The notes under the pieces: model-generated | The model's input: the letters and a program-made list of their open reading frames with translations, nothing else | The model's database searches: none | Told to the model about the DNA's origin: nothing | Made by a program: the position numbers and the translations under genes | Assembly (NCBI GenBank): GCA_014490595.1 | Contig: CP061031.1 | Span: 558,001 to 622,000 of the forward strand | DNA: 64,000 nucleotides | Direction of reading: 5' to 3' | Origin: Corynebacterium wankanglinii | GTDB taxonomy: Bacteria > Actinomycetota > Actinomycetes > Mycobacteriales > Mycobacteriaceae | Shown here: positions 1 to 10,002 of the stretch, piece by piece | Position numbering within the stretch: the first letter of the stretch is position 1 | How the letters are laid out: each line of letters opens with the position of its first letter

Positions 1-154
1 AAGAACCATTGACGAGTAGCCACTCATATAGTTCGGCATTATTAGGTTCTGGGCCGAAAACTACTCGGACGGCGCGGAGTTGGTTGTTACTGGAAGTCTC
101 GTAAACTCCGCACCAAAATTGTCCATCATGATAAAGGGTGAATTGAGCAGGCAT
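1..154 (-). CDS. yjdF: YjdF-family (DUF2992) protein, C-terminus cut off by window edge
   Basis: The first 51 codons of a leftward gene. It begins with ATG at 154 behind a good ribosome site (GGAGA at 159-163). The N-terminus reads [14 protein letters not shown], followed by a segment with [13 protein letters not shown] and YEWLL. This matches the start of the YjdF/DUF2992 family as I remember it (a short beta start, then DGQFWVG, then a FGAEP-like segment). The family's biochemical role is not settled. In Firmicutes it often lies behind a riboswitch for azaaromatic compounds. The local base composition is lower in GC than the flanking core genes, which suggests acquisition. The family call rests on the N-terminus only. 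Confidence 0.72.
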   Translation of the reverse strand, partial: MPAQFTLYHDGQFWCGVYETSSNNQLRAVRVVFGPEPNNAELYEWLLVNGS

Positions 155-163
155 AGTTGTCTC

Positions 164-300
164 CAGGTACGCTAAAGCGGACCTGACGACGCCGGATTCT
201 TTAACTCTCATGAGAGCAAGAGTTAAAGCGACGGATAGCACTGGTTAGTGCTATCGCTCAGACTTCCTACTGAGACTGTGCGTTTCGCGCATCAGGATCT
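164..300 (-). promoter_or_regulatory. Structured leader RNA upstream of yjdF, candidate yjdF-type riboswitch
   Basis: Read on the minus strand, the 5' leader of the YjdF gene folds into a multistem junction. The closing stem is 291-296 with 182-187. The inner arms are 280-282/288-290, 257-261/270-274 (CTCAG/CTGAG), 234-241/248-255 (8 bp) and 200-208/219-227 (9 bp, perfect). A last small hairpin (about 166-183) ends just before the ribosome site. The stems are seen directly. The riboswitch class is inferred from the gene downstream, because I cannot match the published consensus from memory. A T-box or an unrelated cis-acting RNA remains possible. Confidence 0.55.
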
Positions 301-495
301 TACGGGGGATAACGCTAACACACCCTAGGGGCAGAGAACGCAGCCAACCGATGTCATGAAAAGTCATTTGTGGCGGGAATGAATACCTAAGCCGGAGAAG
401 AGACAGTGGGTGCCCAGTGTGGGAGTATTGCGAAACTGTAGCGCGCGCATTAACCTAAAAGTGACAGCACAGTTCACCTTTGAATTGCGTCTGCA

Positions 496-545
496 CAATA
501 AAAAGGCCCCAACGAGTGGCTACTCGTTGAGACCCTCGGGCCTTA
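496..545 (-). terminator. Branched rho-independent terminator of the small membrane-peptide gene
   Basis: On the minus strand an outer stem (538-544 with 503-509, AAGGCCC/GGGCCTT) encloses an inner hairpin (511-517 with 522-528, AACGAGT/ACTCGTT). A T-rich tract follows (AAAA on the plus strand at 501-504 and further As before it). It starts at the stop codon of the small gene at 543-693, so it very likely ends that transcript before the yjdF leader. Confidence 0.75.
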
Positions 546-693
546 AAGACCCACGTGAAGCATCACTGCAATGAGCTTCACTGTTACGGTCGCAAGTGTT
601 ATGACCTTGATTGCCACATCGAGCCAGCTAAGCTTCCGTGGCGTCAAGGTCTTTTCTTTTGCGACCGGGTGTATTCAATGAGTGTTTACCCAT
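543..693 (-). CDS. Tiny membrane-peptide gene, apparently frameshifted
   Basis: A strong ribosome site (AAAGGGAGGTAGACA) precedes ATG at 693. The first frame gives a basic 21-residue peptide, MGKHSLNTPGRKRKDLDATEA, and stops. A one-step frame change in the middle gives a longer product of about 50 residues. Its second half, from VAIKVITLATVTVKL onwards, is a single hydrophobic membrane helix, and its stop codon at 543-545 abuts a terminator. Ribosome site, coding stretch and terminator together make a real transcription unit likely. Whether the frame break is a sequencing error, or the product is only the 21-mer, cannot be told here. I do not recognise the family. Small one-helix peptides of this size include toxins, but nothing specific shows that. 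Confidence 0.4.
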
Positions 694-716
694 TGTCTAC
701 CTCCCTTTGCGTCGTA

Positions 717-756
717 GGGTTGTCCGCTCGCCCGAAAAGGGCGCGCGGGACGACCC
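717..756 (-). other. Long imperfect hairpin in the leader of the small peptide gene
   Basis: The sequence GGGTTGTCCGCTCGCCC pairs with GGGCGCGCGGGACGACCC across a 5-base loop, with one bulge and one or two mismatches. On the minus strand it ends about 15 bases before the ribosome site of the gene at 543-693. It could therefore be a 5' leader structure that stabilises the message or controls translation. No T-tract follows, so a terminator is less likely. Confidence 0.45.
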
Positions 757-836
757 ACGTCACGCGCGGGCCTTACCGCGCACCGACGAGGAAGTCACGC
801 CCACACCCCACCACAAGTAGTGGGGCATGATTGTGA

Positions 837-1343
837 ACCAGAATCGTCCGCAAGCGCTTCACCGATGCCACATATGGGGAGGTCGCGCGGTTTTTCACGC
901 GCGGGCTCGAGTTGTTCGACACGGTGGTGTTCATCGCTGGCAACCACGACGTGCACCACGACCTCACTGGGATTATCCCGTGCGGCGTGATCGTCGCAAG
1001 GCAAGAGCCCCAGACCATCCGGGCGGGTGGGTGGGCGCTGCACACCGCCGCGGTGGAGGTGGACCGAGACCCGCGCCGGCTCGTCCCCGAGTTCCCGGCG
1101 CCGGTGGAAGAAGCCCCGAACCTGGGCCTTTTGCATACCTCCGTCACCGGTGAATATTCCAACAACTCGTGCCTGCCGTGCACCCGCGACGAGCTTGCCG
1201 CCTGCGGTTACGGCGCGTGGCTGCTCGGGCATGTACACAAACGCATCACGCTTTCCGACGCCCCGTTTGCCGGCTGGGTCGGCATGGACAGGTCCTACCT
1301 GGCCACCGCGGACGGTGAAAAGGTGCGGGTAGCGGACCTTTAG
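837..1343 (+). pseudogene. Truncated SbcD/YhaO-like metallophosphoesterase
   Basis: The open frame begins right after a stop at 834-836 and encodes the C-terminal two thirds of a calcineurin-like phosphoesterase of the DNA-repair exonuclease type. Visible metal-site motifs are GNHD (near codon 38), LLHTS, and LLGHVHKR close to the end. The N-terminal D-x-H and GD...E metal motifs that these enzymes need are missing, and no ATG with a ribosome site lies in a fitting place. TTG at 912 could start a remnant, but it would lack half the metal site. The N-terminal part was probably lost when the low-GC patch to the left arrived. It ends convergently with metX, with 4 bases overlapping. Confidence 0.72.
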
Positions 1344-2476
1344 ATATCGTAGGCGCCGCGCTCGGCGGCAACTTCTCGTGCGGACGGTGTCTCCCGGGTC
1401 AAGGTAATGAAGTTGCGCAGGATCCGGTCCATCTGGCGGGCCTCCACCAAAAACGCGTCGTGGCCCACGGGGGAGGACAGCTTCGCCATGGCGAGCAGGG
1501 TGCCCAGGTTGCGGGAGAGGTGTTCCTGCTGGTGATACGGGTACAAGATGTCGGTGTCCACGCCCACGATCATGGTGGGCACGGTGGAGGACGCCAGCGC
1601 CTTGTTCAGCCCGCCGCGGCCGCGCCCCACGTCGTGGCGGTTCAACGCCTCAGTGAGGGTGACGTAGCAGGCGGCGTCGAAACGCTCGGTGAGCTTTTTG
1701 CCCTGGTGCTCGAGGTAGGACTGGACCGCGAAGCGCTGGCCGTCGTCCCGGAAGGGGCCGAGCGGGTTTTCGCCGGGCTGGGCGGAGGTACCGAAGCGCT
1801 CGTCGATCTCCAGCTCGCCCCGGTAGGTCAGGTGCGCGATGCGCCGCGCCGCAGCCAAGCCGGCATCGGGTGAACGGCCAGTGCCGTGGTAATCCCCGCC
1901 CTGCCAATCGGGGTCGTGGGTGATCGACGTGATCTGGGCGGACTGGATACCGATCTGCCAGGCGCTTGCGCGGGCCGACACAGCCAGCACAAGCGCGTAG
2001 TCAACTTGCTCGGGATAGAGCAGCGTCCACTCGAGCGTGCGTGCGCCGCCCATCGAGCCGCCGATGATCGCATGGACGCGGCTGATGCCCAGTTGCTGCA
2101 AAAACGCCCGTTCGGCGTGCACCATGTCGCGCATGGTGATCGCCGGGAACCTCGAGCCCCACACGCCGCCGTCTGGGTGGTCGCTGGCTGGTCCGGTGGA
2201 GCCGTAGCAGGAACCCAGCGCGTTGGTGCAGATGACGCACCACTCGTCGGTGTCGAGCGCCTTGCCGGGACCGATAGCCTCGCACCACCATTCGGAGGCG
2301 TCCGAGTCGCCGGTGAGCGCGTGCTCGACGACCAGGATGTTGTTCTTGCCGTCGAGGTCGCCGCGCGGAACGCCCCAACGTCGATAGGCAATGTGCGCAT
2401 CCTGGATCACCGCGCCAGCCTCGGTGTGCAGATCGCCGATGGCGATGGTGGCCAGCTCGCCTTCCGCAGCCAGCAT
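1340..2476 (-). CDS. metX: Homoserine O-acetyltransferase
   Basis: A 378-residue alpha/beta-hydrolase enzyme that transfers acetyl from acetyl-CoA to homoserine, the first committed step of methionine synthesis. The nucleophile elbow GGSMGG puts the catalytic serine at 141. The remaining triad members are expected in VDTDILYP (Asp near 307-309) and SPVGHDAF (His 339). The length is normal for the family. Its ATG directly abuts the metY stop (TAAATG), so the pair is one operon with likely translational coupling. The product, O-acetylhomoserine, is the substrate of MetY. Confidence 0.95.
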   Translation of the reverse strand: MLAAEGELATIAIGDLHTEAGAVIQDAHIAYRRWGVPRGDLDGKNNILVVEHALTGDSDASEWWCEAIGPGKALDTDEWCVICTNALGSCYGSTGPASDHPDGGVWGSRFPAITMRDMVHAERAFLQQLGISRVHAIIGGSMGGARTLEWTLLYPEQVDYALVLAVSARASAWQIGIQSAQITSITHDPDWQGGDYHGTGRSPDAGLAAARRIAHLTYRGELEIDERFGTSAQPGENPLGPFRDDGQRFAVQSYLEHQGKKLTERFDAACYVTLTEALNRHDVGRGRGGLNKALASSTVPTMIVGVDTDILYPYHQQEHLSRNLGTLLAMAKLSSPVGHDAFLVEARQMDRILRNFITLTRETPSAREVAAERGAYDI

Positions 2477-3811
2477 TTAGACCGCCGCGAAGCCGCGCTC
2501 GAGGTCGGCGATGATGTCGTCGATATCCTCGATGCCCACGGACAAGCGCACGGTGGCCTGTGTGATGCCGGCGCGCGCAAGGCCCGCGGCATCCGACTGC
2601 GAGTGCGTCGTGGAGGCGGGGTGAACCACCAGGGAGCGGACGTCGCCGATGTTGGCCAGGTTGGAGTGCAGCTTCAGTGCGTCGATGAACTTCCACGCAG
2701 CGGCCCGGTCGTCCGCATCGCCCGCGATATCGAAGCTGAGCACCGAACCGGTGTACTTCAACCCCAGCTTCTCCTGCGTGGCCTTGTACGGCGAGCTCTC
2801 CAGGCCGGCGTAGTTGACCTTGGCCACCTTGTCGTGGGCGTTCAGGAACTCAGCGACCTTCTTCGCGTTCGCGTTGTGCTTTTCGACGCGCAACGCCAAC
2901 GTATCGATACCCTGCAGTGCCACCCAGGCATTGAACGGGGAAATCGCGGCGCCAGTGTCACGCAGCACACCGGCGCGGGCGCGCAACGCGAAGGCGGGCG
3001 CGCCGAGGTCCGCGTACTTCAGGCCGTGGTACGCCGGATCGGGGACGGTAAACAGCGGGAAGACATCCTCGCCGTCGCGCTGAACGGTCCAGTCGAACGT
3101 GCCGCCGTCGACGATCGCGCCACCGATGGCCGCGCCGTTGCCGGTGTAGAACTTCGTGGTGGAAATGACCACGATGTCCGCCCCCAGCTCCAGCGGGCGT
3201 ACCAGGGCAGCGGTGGCCATGGTGTTGTCCACGATCAGCGGCACCTGGCTATTGTGGGCCACCTCCGCGACCGCCGGGATGTCTAGCACGTCCGCGATCG
3301 GGTTGCCGAAGGTCTCGCCGTAGAACGCCTTCGTGTTCGGCTTGACCGCGGCCTGCCAGCTTTCCGGGTCGTCCGGGTTGTCCACGAACGTGAAGTCGAT
3401 GCCCAGCTTCGGCAGCGTGTGCTGGAAGAGCGTCTCGGTGCCGCCGTAAAGGCGCGGGGAGGTAACCACGTGGTCGCCCGCCTGCGCGAGGGTGAGAATC
3501 GCGGCGGTTTCCGCGGCCATGCCGGAGCCGAACGCGGTGGCTGCCACGCCGCCTTCCAGCGACGCGAGGCGGTCTTCCAGCGCCTGCTGCGTCGGGTTGG
3601 TCAGGCGGGTGTAGATCGGGCCCGCGTCCGAGAGATTGAAACGGTTCTCGGCGTGCTGCGCGTCGTCGAAGACGTAGCTGGTGGTCATGTAGATCGGCTG
3701 GTTGCGCGCGCCGTAATCCTGGTCCACCTGCTGGCCGGCGTGGATGGCGCGGGTGCCGAACGACCATTCGCTGGCGTTGGAGTTGTCGTACTTCTGCTTC
3801 GAGTTCGTCAT
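2477..3811 (-). CDS. metY: O-acetylhomoserine sulfhydrylase (PLP-dependent)
   Basis: A 444-residue enzyme of the Cys/Met gamma-family that makes homocysteine from O-acetylhomoserine and sulfide. The PLP lysine is K220 in STTKFYTGNG. The PLP-phosphate loop SGMAAETAA lies near residue 96 and the substrate segment YTRLTNPTQ near 67. The start chosen is ATG 3811 (MTNSKQKYDN), because a TACATT -10 hexamer ends exactly 7 bases before it, which suggests a leaderless message. The frame stays open far upstream but overlaps the neighbouring divergent gene. It is the first gene of the metY-metX operon. Confidence 0.93.
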   Translation of the reverse strand: MTNSKQKYDNSNASEWSFGTRAIHAGQQVDQDYGARNQPIYMTTSYVFDDAQHAENRFNLSDAGPIYTRLTNPTQQALEDRLASLEGGVAATAFGSGMAAETAAILTLAQAGDHVVTSPRLYGGTETLFQHTLPKLGIDFTFVDNPDDPESWQAAVKPNTKAFYGETFGNPIADVLDIPAVAEVAHNSQVPLIVDNTMATAALVRPLELGADIVVISTTKFYTGNGAAIGGAIVDGGTFDWTVQRDGEDVFPLFTVPDPAYHGLKYADLGAPAFALRARAGVLRDTGAAISPFNAWVALQGIDTLALRVEKHNANAKKVAEFLNAHDKVAKVNYAGLESSPYKATQEKLGLKYTGSVLSFDIAGDADDRAAAWKFIDALKLHSNLANIGDVRSLVVHPASTTHSQSDAAGLARAGITQATVRLSVGIEDIDDIIADLERGFAAV

Positions 3812-3818
3812 GGCATGC

Positions 3819-3838
3819 AATGTAGTCCGCTTAGTCTG
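3819..3838 (-). promoter_or_regulatory. metY promoter -10 with overlapping McbR-like site
   Basis: The -10 hexamer TACATT (3819-3824) lies 7 bases before the metY ATG. Overlapping it at 3823-3838, the minus strand reads CAGAC-N6-GACTA. This matches 8 of 10 fixed positions of the McbR operator TAGAC-N6-GTCTA known for methionine genes of C. glutamicum. A second isolated TAGAC half-site lies about 15 bases further upstream. Repression of metY by McbR at this place is an inference. Confidence 0.5.
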
Positions 3839-3940
3839 TCGTTGCGTACCAAGCGGTCTATTCGGGGTTGCTGCGCTGTGCGTTTGGATGAATATAAACC
3901 CGTTAGGGAACCGTGGCGGGGTTCCGTGCGTCTCAATGGC

Positions 3941-4880
3941 ATGGGGATGGACCGAGAAGACACGCATGAACTGGGGCGTTGGGAAAAACGGAAAGAGGAG
4001 TTGAGGGCGGAGCTCGTGGATAGGCGAAGGCTCACGCACGACACTTTCCCGGATGGGAAGTTCGTGGAGCTGGAACCTGCCGTGTGGTTCCCGGCCGCGA
4101 CGTGGGGTGGGTTGAAGTACCACGAACGGCAGTGGCTGCGCGTGGAGGCCGCCGCTATGGTGAGCAACGCCGCCGTACTGGTGGGGCGGTCGGCGGCGCG
4201 GAAACTGGGTATGTGGGTGATCTCGCGTGGGGAGGAACCGGTGGAAGTGGCGCTGCCGTCGCGGAGTGTGTCGCAGAGCCGAGCCCAAAGTGGGCGCTAC
4301 ACGTTTCGGTTTTCCAAGCTTCGGCGCGACGAACAGCTGATCTACGAAGGACACTGCATCACCACCCCGACCCGCTCATTCATCGATATCGCCCGCTACC
4401 ACGGGTTCATCGAAGGGCTCATCGCCGCCGACTATCTGCTGCGTCGCGGCATTGAAAGGGACGCGATTGAAAACGAGATCCGGAAGATGGGACGGGCGAA
4501 GGGGATCGGGTGGCTCGGAAGTGTTTGGAACAGACGATCCGGAAGATGGGCCGGGCGGGCGAAGGGGATCGGCCAGAGGGTTGTTGATCGAGGCTGGGAT
4601 CGGGCCGGTGGTCGCCCAAGCCAGGATCGAGCGCTACTTCGCTGACCTTTTGGTTCAGGGATGGCTCATCATCGAGATCGATGGGGATATCAAATACGAG
4701 GGCGACGACGTCGGCGAGGTGTGGAAGAAAGAATTCAGCCGACAGAAACGGATCGGCAACAAGGGGTACGTCATCTTGCGGTTCGAGTCCAAGCTCCTGC
4801 GGGAACAACCCCACGTGTTCATCGCGGAAGTTCGGGCTGCGCTGGCCGGCACCGAGGTGCTGGCGGCGCGGCTGGGGTAG
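3941..4880 (+). pseudogene. DUF559-like / AbiEi-like protein with endonuclease-fold C-terminus, frameshifted
   Basis: The first part (from ATG 3941, MGMDREDTHELGRW) runs about 180 codons in one frame through a typical actinobacterial family N-domain (LTHDTFPDGKFVELEP, YHERQWLRVEA, TPTRSFIDIARY). The rest is in another frame and ends with the DUF559/Vsr-like core (IEIDGDIKYEG, KRIGNKGYVILRF). The break lies in an internal duplication of roughly 30 bases (4479-4512 and 4534-4570). The intact family is common in actinobacterial accessory DNA, and its function is mostly unknown. The frame break may be real or an assembly error. The duplication favours real decay. Confidence 0.6.
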
Positions 4881-5036
4881 ATGCTTACTTCAGGATGCTT
4901 ACCCGTCCCTAGATGCTTACTCTCAAGCGCTTACTTCTCGACGAACCTCCGGCTTCACCCCGCGCGTTACCCGAGAAGTAAGCATCCTCGGGTTAGCATC
5001 TAGCCCCGGTAAGCATCCTCGGGTAAGCGTCCTGGG
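4881..5036 (+). repeat. Cluster of short inverted repeats (ATGCTTAC / GTAAGCAT)
   Basis: An intergenic patch in which ATGCTTAC or a close variant occurs about four times on the left (4881, 4895, 4912, about 4928) and its reverse complement GTAAGCAT or a variant about four times on the right (4978, 4993, 5010, 5024). The longest arms, GCTTACTTCTCG and CGAGAAGTAAGC, lie near 4929 and 4971. The whole could form a large cruciform or a set of nested hairpins. No coding potential is seen. It could be a decayed mobile-element end or a protein-binding array. Confidence 0.6.
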
Positions 5037-5039
5037 TGA

Positions 5040-5162
5040 GACGGCCCGGCCAAAGAGCTACAGTTGCTCCTCGACGGCGCCGCAGAGCAGGGCATCGGCT
5101 ACGAAGTGCAGACCCACAACCCGTGGACCGGGGAGTACTCCGTCCACCCCGAGGCGGGGTAG
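5040..5162 (+). pseudogene. 41-codon C-terminal gene remnant
   Basis: Between a TGA (5037-5039) and TAG (5160-5162), one frame reads like genuine protein: GPAKELQLLLDGAAEQGIGY, then EVQTHNPWTGEYSVHPEAG. It has no usable start codon and no ribosome site, and the repeat cluster lies directly upstream. It is probably the tail of a gene whose front was lost. I do not recognise the family. Confidence 0.35.
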
Positions 5163-5165
5163 CAA

Positions 5166-5205
5166 CAAAAAACGGCCGGCCAGGGCGCACAGCCCCGGCC
5201 GGCCG
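5166..5205 (-). terminator. Rho-independent terminator of icd
   Basis: On the minus strand a very stable stem (CGGCCGGCC plus GGG, 5173-5205) with a short loop is followed by a run of six Ts (AAAAAA on the plus strand at 5167-5172). It lies 17 bases past the icd stop codon. Confidence 0.85.
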
Positions 5206-5221
5206 ATCTCAGATCAGCGAG

Positions 5222-7447
<2,226 letters not shown>

Positions 7448-7465
7448 CTACTAGGGTCGTCACAC

Positions 7466-8379
7466 ATGAGTCTCACAATCGCGTCGGTCAACGTCAACGG
7501 CATCCGCGCCGCCACCAAAATCCGCAACGAGGACAATCCGGGCATGCTCGCCTGGCTGACAGAAACTCCGGCGGACGTGGTGCTGATGCAGGAAGTTCGC
7601 GCCACCGTTGACCAGGCTCACGCGGCGTTGGCGCCCGCCCTTGAGCAGGGGTGGAACCTCGAGGTCGCACCGGCTGAGGCTCCGGGCGCTAAAGGGCGCG
7701 CGGGTGTGGGCATCCTGTCGCGCACTCCGCTTGACGACGTCACCTTCGGCATCCCCACCTTCGAGGACGCCGGCCGCTTCATCGCCGCCACGCTTCACGA
7801 CGGCACCCGGGTCGGCTCCCTCTATCTCCCGTCCGGTTCCGCCGGTACGGCCAAACAAGACGAGAAGTACCGTTTCCTCGACGAGTTCGAGGCGCTGCTG
7901 AGCGGTGGGCGGACGAGTATCCGAACATGGTCATCGGCGGCGACTGGAACATCTGTCACCGCCGCGAGGATCTGAAGAACTGGAAGACGAACAACAAAAA
8001 GTCAGGCTTCCTGCCCCACGAGCGCGCCTTCATGGACGCCATCTTCGGCTGTTTCCCGGACGATGAACCGCAGGACGCGGAGTTGAAGGCCGACCCGGTC
8101 TGGGCTGGGGCGGTGGGGTACGGGGCCGAAGGACGTCGAGAGGCAAACGGCGATCCGAAGTGGTTCGATGTGGCCCGCAGGCTGCAACCGGAGGATGCCT
8201 CGTTCACGTGGTGGACCTTCCGTGGGCAGGCCTTCAACAACAACGCGGGCTGGCGCATCGACGTTCAGGCGGCCACCGCCAATATGCTTGAGCGGGCCGA
8301 GCACACTTGGGTGGATAAAGCGCCCACGGTAGAACAGCGCTGGTCGGACCACTCGCCCCTGGTGGTGGAGTACCGTTAA
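7466..8379 (+). CDS. xth: Exodeoxyribonuclease III, one apparent frameshift
   Basis: An endonuclease/exonuclease/phosphatase-fold DNA-repair enzyme that cuts at abasic sites. It starts MSLTIASVNVNGIRAA. The metal ligand Glu is in MQEVRA, GGDWNI carries the DxN pair, and the C-terminal SDHSPLVVEY has the catalytic Asp-His. Near 7910 a G is missing (LLERWADEYPN expected), which moves the second half to another frame. The remaining sequence is colinear and full-length. A TAGGGT hexamer 8 bases before ATG suggests a leaderless or nearly leaderless message. It is divergent from icd. Confidence 0.92.
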
Positions 8380-8384
8380 GAAGT

Positions 8385-8837
8385 GTGAAGAAGACGAAAT
8401 TTTCCCTGATTGTGGCGCCGGCCATTTTGCTGACGGCGTGTGATTCGGAACCGCACATGCTTCAGGACGCGCTCGACGATGCGACGCAGGGCGACACTGA
8501 CGCTGTCACGCTGAATATGGCTGAGGTGTACCCCTCCGGCAAGAGCCTGTTTATTGTCTGCACGAGCGACGACGCGGCCCTGGCCGACGTGTTTGGCAAA
8601 GACGTCCTGGAAGATCCCGAAGACGGGCAGAACTGGATGGTGCAGCAGCGCTTCGACAGCGCCATCATCACTGAGGCGTACCAACGCGACGAGCTGGATG
8701 TGTGTGGCGGGAACCGCGACGAGATCCGCGAGGTGACCAACGACGAGCTGACGTTCGAGCAGCGCGACGGGGCGTGGGCGCTGGTGGGCGAGCGTGGCAC
8801 TGACGTGGAGAATTTGATCGGCTCACCTGTGGATTAG
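8385..8837 (+). CDS. Small secreted lipoprotein of unknown function
   Basis: 150 residues starting with GTG 8385, five bases after the xth stop, so probably in one operon with it. The N-terminus MKKTKFSLIVAPAILLTAC is a lipoprotein signal peptide with lipobox LTAC, which would be cleaved before Cys19. The mature part is acidic (DDATQGDTDAV, DVLEDPEDGQ) and has two further cysteines (VCTSDD and DVCGG) that may form a disulfide outside the cell. The fold resembles small NTF2/DUF4878-like lipoproteins in size, but I cannot assign it. Confidence 0.75.
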   Translation: MKKTKFSLIVAPAILLTACDSEPHMLQDALDDATQGDTDAVTLNMAEVYPSGKSLFIVCTSDDAALADVFGKDVLEDPEDGQNWMVQQRFDSAIITEAYQRDELDVCGGNRDEIREVTNDELTFEQRDGAWALVGERGTDVENLIGSPVD

Positions 8838-8858
8838 GGCGTCGTGGGGTGAAATAGC

Positions 8859-8871
8859 TGAACACTGTTCA
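8859..8871 (+). promoter_or_regulatory. BioQ operator in front of bioB
   Basis: TGAACACTGTTCA is a perfect match to the 13-base TGAAC-N3-GTTCA motif described for the TetR-type biotin regulator BioQ of Corynebacterium. It lies just upstream of a TACACT -10-like hexamer (8881-8886) and 61 bases before the bioB ATG. This is the right place to block the promoter when biotin is plentiful. Confidence 0.85.
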
Positions 8872-8931
8872 ATGACGGTTTACACTGACACTCGCTTGTG
8901 AAGTGGAACACGAAGAACGGAGTGCAGCACA

Positions 8932-9992
8932 ATGACCGACATCCTTGACATTGCCCGCGAAAAAGCGCTGGAAAACGGCGAAGGGTTGAATAAGGACGAA
9001 CTCGTCCAGATCCTCAACATCGAAGACGAGCGGCTGCCTGAACTGCTCGACCTTGCCCACCAGGTGCGCATCAAGCACTGCGGCGTCGACGTTTCGCTCG
9101 AGGGCATCATCTCCCTGAAAACCGGCGGCTGCCCCGAGGACTGCCACTTCTGCTCGCAGTCCGGCCTGTTCGAATCGCCGGTACGAGCCGTCACCCTGGA
9201 CATCAACGAGCTGGTGGAGGCCGCAAAGCAGTCCGAGAAGATGGGCGCGTCCGAATTCTGCATCGTGGCCGCGGTCAAAGGCCCGACCCAGCAGCTGCTC
9301 GACCAGGTGGCAGAGGCCGTCACCGCCATCCAGGAGGAGGTAGACATCTCCATCTCCGCCTCCCTGGGCATCCTCACCCGCGACCAGGCGCGCCAGCTGG
9401 CCAAGATGGGCGTGTCGCGCTACAACCACAACTTCGAAACCGCCGAGAGCTTCTTCCCAGCGTGGTGACCACCCACACCTGGCAGGAGCGCAAGGACACC
9501 CTGGAAAACGTGCTGGCAGAGGGCATGGAGACCTGCTGCGGCGGCATCATCGGCCTGGGCGAGACCATCGAGCAGCGCGCGCGAGTTCGCCGTTCAGCTC
9601 GCCGAGATCCAGCCGCACGAGGTGCCGATGAACTTCCTCGACCCGCGCCCGGGCACCCCGTTCGCCGACCGTCCGCTGGTCCCACAGGGCGAGGCACTGC
9701 GCGCCGTCGCCGCGTTCCGCCTCGCCATGCCGTCCACCCAGCTGCGGTTCGCCGGCACCGAGCTCGCGCTTGGCGACGACGGTACCGAGGCCGGCCTCAT
9801 GGGCGGCGCCAACGCGATCATCGGGGGCAACTACCTGACCACGTTCGGCCGCCCGATGGAAAAGGACCGCGACGCGGTGGACCGAGTGATGGAAGGCGGC
9901 GCCCGCCCGGGCTGAACCTGAACATCACCCCGGTGGGCCAGAAGGCCAACTCCGGCCACGGCGTGCTCTACGACACCATCAAGTCGCTGTAA
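8932..9992 (+). CDS. bioB: Biotin synthase (radical SAM), three apparent frameshifts
   Basis: It inserts sulfur into dethiobiotin, the last step of biotin synthesis. The radical-SAM cluster motif CPEDCHFC (CxxxCxxC) is intact, as are [26 protein letters not shown] and [10 protein letters not shown]. The start is [13 protein letters not shown]. The reading frame changes near 9466 (a C missing in [12 protein letters not shown]), near 9590 and near 9908. Each part is colinear with the family and nothing is missing, so assembly error is the simplest reading. It is preceded by a BioQ operator and followed after 10 bases by bsaP. Confidence 0.92.
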
Positions 9993-10002
9993 ATTTCGCC
10001 CG

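Noticed and set aside
164-500. tmRNA, RNase P RNA or 6S RNA
   Set aside because: The stems are strong, but no tag-peptide frame, CCA-like tRNA end, or RNase P core sequences could be found.
571-681. A 36-codon hydrophobic plus-strand frame, MSFTVTVASVMTLIATSSQL and on, as a possible toxin
   Set aside because: It is the mirror of the minus-strand membrane peptide and has no ribosome site at a proper distance. The minus-strand reading is better supported.
555-830. A 91-codon plus-strand frame with many Cys and Arg
   Set aside because: No ribosome site, odd composition, and it lies antisense to a better unit (ribosome site, hydrophobic peptide, terminator).
1460-3286. Long open plus-strand frames opposite metX and metY
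   Set aside because: Typical high-GC shadow frames. The minus-strand proteins have complete active sites.
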